A DNA stretch of 42,027 nucleotides from Collinsella sp. (lineage in GTDB: Bacteria; Actinomycetota; Coriobacteriia; Coriobacteriales; Coriobacteriaceae). The DNA is taken from assembly GCA_019414545.1 (NCBI GenBank), contig DXLV01000015.1:1-42027 (forward strand). Reading direction: 5' to 3'. The position numbers and the translations under genes were made by a program. The notes beneath the pieces are model-generated. The model saw only the letters and a list, made by a program, of their open reading frames with translations. It ran no database searches and had not been told where the DNA came from. Below are positions 38,252-42,027 of the stretch, piece by piece (the first letter of the stretch is position 1; each line of letters starts with the position of its first letter).

Positions 38252-39793
38252 CTATTCCGCATCGACCACGCGAAGCAGATAGGCCACGCGCGTCGCCGCC
38301 GTGCACTTAAAACGTTCGTCCGCGCGAACGCCCGCAACCCATACTACGGCACCTCCCGGAGCCGTTCTTACCACGGGTACGCCAGAGCGGTCTGAAACAG
38401 GAATGCGCGCCTCGTTCAACAGGTCTGACACTTTCTTGCTACGACCGCTCATCCCCAACGGGCACATCACGTCTCCCGGCACAGGGCTATCCACCCACAG
38501 GCGCGCCGATCGTGCCTCGGCGGGAATCTCCCCGCGCGAGCCGGCTAGCATCCGCTCGCTATCGCGGTCGGCGAACCCCAGGGCCGCCGCATCCACCAAG
38601 GCCGCAACCTCTCCGGCAGCAGCAAGCTCGCGGGCACGGTGCACGATATCGCACCCCGGCTCCACAGCCATCGGCTCTGCTGTCAGCATACGCCCCGTCC
38701 CCAGCGGCAGACGACCGGGAACGGAGATCCAATCGGCCACTAAGCCCTCGCGCGCCGCCGGGGCCTTGAGCGCCAGCATGCCAAACTCCACACGGGCATC
38801 AATTCCCGCAGGAAGCGTAACCGAGCCCGAGTCCGCAGCGACGCAGGCAAGTACCCGTTCTACATGCCGCATCTCCGGTCGCGCGTCGGGATCGATACGC
38901 TTAATCGCCAACCGCACGATACGCCGTGCAATCACAACCTCAGCGGCGGCAAGACGGCGCGCATCGAGCACCAGTGCGCCCGCCGCCTCCTTGCGCAGGC
39001 AGCTTCGAAACGCCTGTGCCGAAAGCTGAGAAAGAAAGGCATCTTCGTCGCCCAGAATTTCGCAAGCGGCGCCAATCGTCTTACAGACGTTCGCGTTGCG
39101 CTGCGCCACCACCGGCATCACCCGATGGCGCACATAGTTGCGCAGGTACGAAACGTCCTCGTTGCTTTCATCTTCCCGCCACGGCTGACCGTGCACCTGC
39201 AGATAGCTCACGAGCTCATCATGCGTGAGGTCGAGCAAGGGGCGCACCACAATGTTCCGACGGCGTGGAATGCTTGATAGACCCGCGGGACCCGACCCTT
39301 TAATGGCATTCATCAAAAATGTTTCCGCGCGGTCCGACGAGGTATGCGCGGTACAGATACGAGCCGCCGTCCGCGGTGCGCCCGATTCGGCACAAAGTTC
39401 GCGAACATATCTCCGTGCCGCGGCATAGCGCACCTCGCGGGCCGCAGCCTCGATATTGCCCGATTCGTCATCAAAATAGGCATGCTCAACGCACAGCGGC
39501 AAGCCGTATTGCACGCACAAATCACGTACAAAGGCCTCGTCGCCATCGGATGCCTCCCCGCGCAGATGATGGTTCACATGCAGCACGTGCAAACGCTCGC
39601 GTGCAATGGAAGCGATGCCGCGCCCGTCCTGGATATCCAGCTTTGATGTGCAAGCCATAAGGAGCAGCGCCGTCGAGTCCGCACCGCCTGATACCATGAG
39701 CACTACGGGGGCAGCGGTCTGCCGCGTTGCCAGAACGTTCTTATCCGTCCTCGGCGCGGCATGATGTCCATAGTGCTGAGATACCGTTGGCAT
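38252..39793 (-). CDS. tilS: tRNA(Ile)-lysidine synthase
   Basis: 513 residues from ATG 39793, behind GAGGAGGAAGCG. N-terminal PP-loop SGGADSTALLL (35-45), then HVNHHLRGEASDGDE and CTAHTSSDRAETFLMNAIKGSGPAGLSSIP, the signature of TilS. The C-terminal substrate-binding part contains PGDVMCPLGMSGRSKKVSDLLNEARIP. It converts C34 of tRNA-Ile(CAU) to lysidine, so that AUA codons are read as Ile; essential. A longer form with C-terminal domains. Heads the tilS-hpt-ftsH cluster and diverges from the metallo-hydrolase gene with 48 bp between the starts. Confidence 0.96.
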   Translation of the reverse strand: MPTVSQHYGHHAAPRTDKNVLATRQTAAPVVLMVSGGADSTALLLMACTSKLDIQDGRGIASIARERLHVLHVNHHLRGEASDGDEAFVRDLCVQYGLPLCVEHAYFDDESGNIEAAAREVRYAAARRYVRELCAESGAPRTAARICTAHTSSDRAETFLMNAIKGSGPAGLSSIPRRRNIVVRPLLDLTHDELVSYLQVHGQPWREDESNEDVSYLRNYVRHRVMPVVAQRNANVCKTIGAACEILGDEDAFLSQLSAQAFRSCLRKEAAGALVLDARRLAAAEVVIARRIVRLAIKRIDPDARPEMRHVERVLACVAADSGSVTLPAGIDARVEFGMLALKAPAAREGLVADWISVPGRLPLGTGRMLTAEPMAVEPGCDIVHRARELAAAGEVAALVDAAALGFADRDSERMLAGSRGEIPAEARSARLWVDSPVPGDVMCPLGMSGRSKKVSDLLNEARIPVSDRSGVPVVRTAPGGAVVWVAGVRADERFKCTAATRVAYLLRVVDAE

Positions 39794-39841
39794 TCGCTTC
39801 CTCCTCTATTCGTCCGCACCCATTGTATCCTTTGGAATATT

Positions 39842-40651
39842 ATGTCTCGTCTGCACCTTCATATCCTTGGCAGCGGCTCAAAAGGCAACTGCGCACTCGT
39901 CGAGGGGCCTCAGGGGCTCATCATGATCGACAACGGCCTGTCCCGCCGCGAGACACTTAAACGCATGGCGGAGCTTGGCCTCTCGGCAGACGACGTCGCC
40001 TCTCTTGTAATCACCCATGAGCATGGTGACCATATCAAGGGGCTCGATGTATGGTGCAAGCACTGGCATGGTCCCCTCTTTGCCAGCAGGGACACCCTTT
40101 CATGCAAAGAAAACCTCGCGCACCTGCCCGTAGAGGAATTTGACCCCGGCGACACGCTCCCCATTGCCGGCATCCACGTGCAAACCTACTCAACATCGCA
40201 CGATGTCATCAATCCTGTCGGCTATCGATTTAATGCTCTCGATGATTCCATTGGGTTTGCCACCGACACCGGAGAGTTATCGAGCAAGGCCATAGGCATC
40301 CTCAAAGACTGTCGAGTTCTCGCGCTCGAAAGTAACCACGATGTAACTATGTTGCGCGAAGGAGCGTACCCCCGCTTTCTTCAGGAGCGCATCCTGTCCA
40401 CAAAGGGGCACCTCTCCAACAACCAGGCCGCCGAAGCCGCGCGCGAACTTGTTACCGATCGCACCGAACAGCTCATCGCCATGCATATCAGCCAGGACAA
40501 TAATCGTCCAAGCCTTACCGTCAAAAGCTATGCCAACGCGCTTGATGCAAGTCTCGATGATGAACTCGGCAGTTCTGCCACCCGTCTTCAAGGGCCACGG
40601 AAGCTCTCGATACGCCCTGCAAGCCAGTATCAACCGACAACCATTCAATAG
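39842..40651 (+). CDS. Metallo-beta-lactamase fold hydrolase (YycJ/WalJ-like)
   Basis: 269 residues from ATG 39842; the ribosome site is weak (GGAAT), and the frame is open back to 39761 inside tilS. Motifs: LGSGSKGNCALVEG at the start, THEHGDHIKG (58-67) with the H-x-H-x-D-H metal set, TYSTSHDVINPVGY, GFATDTGELS, ALESNHDVTML and KGHLSNNQAA. This combination is typical of the YycJ family (5'-3' DNA exonuclease-like MBL proteins near the WalRK system in firmicutes). Here no two-component system is adjacent. A cytosolic enzyme, with a role in DNA repair or wall-stress inferred only from relatives. Confidence 0.92.
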   Translation: MSRLHLHILGSGSKGNCALVEGPQGLIMIDNGLSRRETLKRMAELGLSADDVASLVITHEHGDHIKGLDVWCKHWHGPLFASRDTLSCKENLAHLPVEEFDPGDTLPIAGIHVQTYSTSHDVINPVGYRFNALDDSIGFATDTGELSSKAIGILKDCRVLALESNHDVTMLREGAYPRFLQERILSTKGHLSNNQAAEAARELVTDRTEQLIAMHISQDNNRPSLTVKSYANALDASLDDELGSSATRLQGPRKLSIRPASQYQPTTIQ

Positions 40652-40667
40652 CCCCTCAAGACAACAA

Positions 40668-40699
40668 AAGGGGGCTGGGAATCACTTCCCAGCCCCCTT
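40668..40699. terminator. Bidirectional terminator, yycJ-like gene and hsp20
   Basis: AAGGGGGCTGGGA and TCCCAGCCCCCTT, perfect 13-bp arms with a 6-nt loop between convergent genes. Confidence 0.9.
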
Positions 40700-40731
40700 A
40701 ACTCATACTCTCGATTGAAGCAGAGCCATCG

Positions 40732-41163
40732 TTAGTCGATAGAGATCTTCGTGACGTTCTTCTTCTCGACAATCTTGGGAACCGTAACGGTCAGGATGCC
40801 GTCAGCATACTTAGCCGAAAGGCCCTCGCTCGAAGCGTCCTTAAGATACACGCCGCGCGTCGCACTGTACGAGCCGAACTCCTTCTGGAGGAAGTTCTTA
40901 CCCTCGTTTTCGGCGCTCTCCTCGACGTTCACGCTGATGGACAGGCGACCCTCATTGAGCTCAACGTCGATGTCATCCTTGGCGACACCGGTCAGATACG
41001 CCTTGACCTCGTAGCCATCGCCCTTGTCCTCAACGTCAACGGGGAACGCCTTGGAGGCAATCGAGTTGTTTGCAAGGTCGGTCATATCATCAAACAGATC
41101 GAACAGCGAGCTAGCAGAAGGACGAACGCCAAAAACCGAACGATAAGGAACCATGCTTGCCAT
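40732..41163 (-). CDS. Small heat shock protein, Hsp20/alpha-crystallin family
   Basis: 143 residues from ATG 41163 (AAAAGGAGTG site). An N-terminal arm with SLFDLFDDMTDLANN, the alpha-crystallin domain from about residue 38 (FPVDVEDKGDGYEVKAYLTG, DDIDVELNEGRLSISV, the GVYLKDA strand, YADGILTVTVPK), and a short C-terminal KISID with the I-x-I-like anchor. It forms oligomers that hold unfolding proteins for other chaperones. Single gene. Upstream I do not find a CIRCE (HrcA) or HAIR (HspR) site; an 8-bp TATATATG/CATATATA inverted repeat is there instead. Confidence 0.94.
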   Translation of the reverse strand: MASMVPYRSVFGVRPSASSLFDLFDDMTDLANNSIASKAFPVDVEDKGDGYEVKAYLTGVAKDDIDVELNEGRLSISVNVEESAENEGKNFLQKEFGSYSATRGVYLKDASSEGLSAKYADGILTVTVPKIVEKKNVTKISID

Positions 41164-41440
41164 GTTTACCACTCCTTTTAAGGACTGCCGAGCCATCTTC
41201 TAGGTGACTGGGACTTCTTTTGACGCTCTTATATATGCCCACCCAGTGCTCATATATACATCGACTATAAAGTTTTTTGAGTCCAGTACTATAAGCATAT
41301 CTAAGTGTGTATGACTCAGGTCTTAGTAAGGTTAAGGTTCTTTGAACCAGAGCTTAAATAAGAAGTATGTTCGCAGCTACAAATAACAAGGGGCTTACAA
41401 TGAGCGCGTACACGTTGTTGGTAACGAGCTAAAGGGCATC
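41164..41440. other. Divergent AT-rich promoter region, hsp20 and tail-anchored protein
   Basis: 277 bp, clearly AT-richer than the genes. TATATATG (41230-41237) and CATATATA (41251-41258) are inverted around 13 bp, near the hsp20 promoter. GGTTC-TTT-GAACC lies at 41336-41348, before the plus-strand gene. ACTATAA occurs twice (41264 and 41288 areas). Good candidates for stress-regulator sites, though none matches a known heat-shock operator. Confidence 0.45.
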
Positions 41441-41908
41441 ATGGACGACCAAAACCAGAACAATATGTTTATGCCGACGCAGGGCGAAGATACTTCTACG
41501 CAGCCGCCACGGTTCCATCGCCCCCACATCTCGCAAGAGCCCATTAATGATCCTGAGCCCGATTATGTGACGAGAAATCGATATCAAACGCTCGAGGATG
41601 CCCAAACGGGACGTAAACATATGGGCGTTGCCTCGGGAGACCCTGTATATCTGAAAGACGCACCATTATCTAAAAACAGCGCAGCTAGCGATGAGCCGAT
41701 GAAAGCATCCGCCGCTCATCAACAAAGAGGGCCTCGACCCAAGCAAACCTTGACGCATTCGGCTCGCTATCTCGAAACGCCAAAACAGGGAAAATCAATC
41801 TTCGTTTCGTCAAGTAAACGACGCAAGCAGCATCAGCTGACAATTCTGCTTTTGATCATTGCGGCCATAGCAGTTGCCCTTGTTATACGATTTATTTTCT
41901 TTAAATAA
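41441..41908 (+). CDS. Tail-anchored membrane protein of unknown function
   Basis: 155 residues from ATG 41441 with a weak GGG site. The first 130 residues are hydrophilic and disordered-looking, rich in Gln, Pro, Asn and Lys (MDDQNQNNMFMPTQGEDTST, RGPRPKQTLTHSARYLETP). A basic patch KRRKQHQ is followed by one helix (LTILLLIIAAIAVALVIRFI) that ends the protein. So it is a C-terminally anchored protein with the bulk in the cytosol. No family recognised. It diverges from hsp20 across an AT-rich region and has a strong terminator behind it. Confidence 0.8.
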   Translation: MDDQNQNNMFMPTQGEDTSTQPPRFHRPHISQEPINDPEPDYVTRNRYQTLEDAQTGRKHMGVASGDPVYLKDAPLSKNSAASDEPMKASAAHQQRGPRPKQTLTHSARYLETPKQGKSIFVSSSKRRKQHQLTILLLIIAAIAVALVIRFIFFK

Positions 41909-41976
41909 AGGCTCAATACCAAAAACAACAAGATCGTCTGGTGTAATTGAGTCATTTACACCCCGTAAACGCAAAA

Positions 41977-42004
41977 AAGGGGGAGGCCGCGAGGCCTCCC
42001 CCTT
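41977..42004. terminator. Strong terminator at the right edge
   Basis: AAGGGGGAGGCC and GGCCTCCCCCTT, perfect 12-bp arms with a 4-nt loop; CTTC follows on the plus strand and TTTTTTG on the minus strand. The A run upstream suggests it also ends a minus-strand gene lying beyond the window. Confidence 0.88.
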
Positions 42005-42027
42005 CTTCAAGTCATCCGACGGCTCGG

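Noticed and set aside
41164..41440. CIRCE or HAIR heat-shock operator
   Set aside because: Neither TTAGCACTC-N9-GAGTGCTAA nor CTTGAGT-N7-ACTCAAG is present; single TTGAGT and ACTCAG are too far apart.
42005..42027. 3' end of a minus-strand gene at the right edge
   Set aside because: A TGA in one minus frame at 42007-42009 and the terminator beside it are suggestive, but six codons are too few to support a gene.

Overview
The window looks like a piece of chromosome from a high-GC Gram-positive gut actinobacterium of the Coriobacteriia, most likely Collinsella. This is inferred from base composition, codon use, LANTG-type sortase anchoring, the gene content and the style of the intergenic repeats; no database search was possible. 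About 30 protein genes, one tRNA and one SRP RNA are present. Nearly all are ordinary single-copy chromosomal genes. There is no prophage, insertion sequence, CRISPR array or plasmid module.

Layout. 1-5.6 kb: the 5' part of an ABC exporter running off the left edge, a LANTG surface protein whose signal peptide is out of frame at a run of seven C, the SRP RNA, a TadA-glycerate kinase fusion, tRNA-Ser(UGA) and a TetR regulator. 5.6-9.6 kb: lemA, ilvE, a DedA protein and cysE. 9.6-14.4 kb: a MarR-regulated operon for a heterodimeric ABC exporter, then a small unknown protein. 14.6-19.5 kb: a nitroreductase, a single-pass membrane protein, a Fis-type regulator with a broken P-loop, and a YeiH transporter divergent from a GntR regulator. 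19.5-28.5 kb: glmS, a LacI regulator, a HAD phosphatase, larE, a secreted nuclease and an EF-G-like GTPase. 28.7-31.2 kb: a complete polar amino acid importer (binding protein, permease, ATPase). 31.5-35.3 kb: rlmD, a PHP hydrolase and a class I aminotransferase. 35.4-41.9 kb: the tilS-hpt-ftsH cluster, a YycJ-like metallo-hydrolase, Hsp20 and a tail-anchored unknown protein.

The most interesting material lies between genes. (1) Three transcription units of amino acid metabolism (ilvE, the amino acid importer, the aminotransferase) share one operator, CTTTA-N6-(T/C)AAAG, which suggests an undescribed regulon. (2) The intergenic spaces carry many long palindromes and dispersed repeats: a 50-bp GGGACAGG element in three copies, a 72-bp foldable element in two copies at about 85% identity, a pair of equal-length hairpins with one shared stem, hairpins with GGGGAC(A/G)G in loop or stem, a 145-bp palindrome with perfect 38-bp arms, and a 202-bp element with 21-bp terminal inverted repeats. 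They resemble REP/BIME or MITE families, but no transposase for them is in the window. (3) The run of seven C in the surface-protein gene could be a phase-variation switch.

Starts were placed by ribosome-binding sites and family length, so many genes begin inside a longer open frame. All functional names are from motif recognition by eye.
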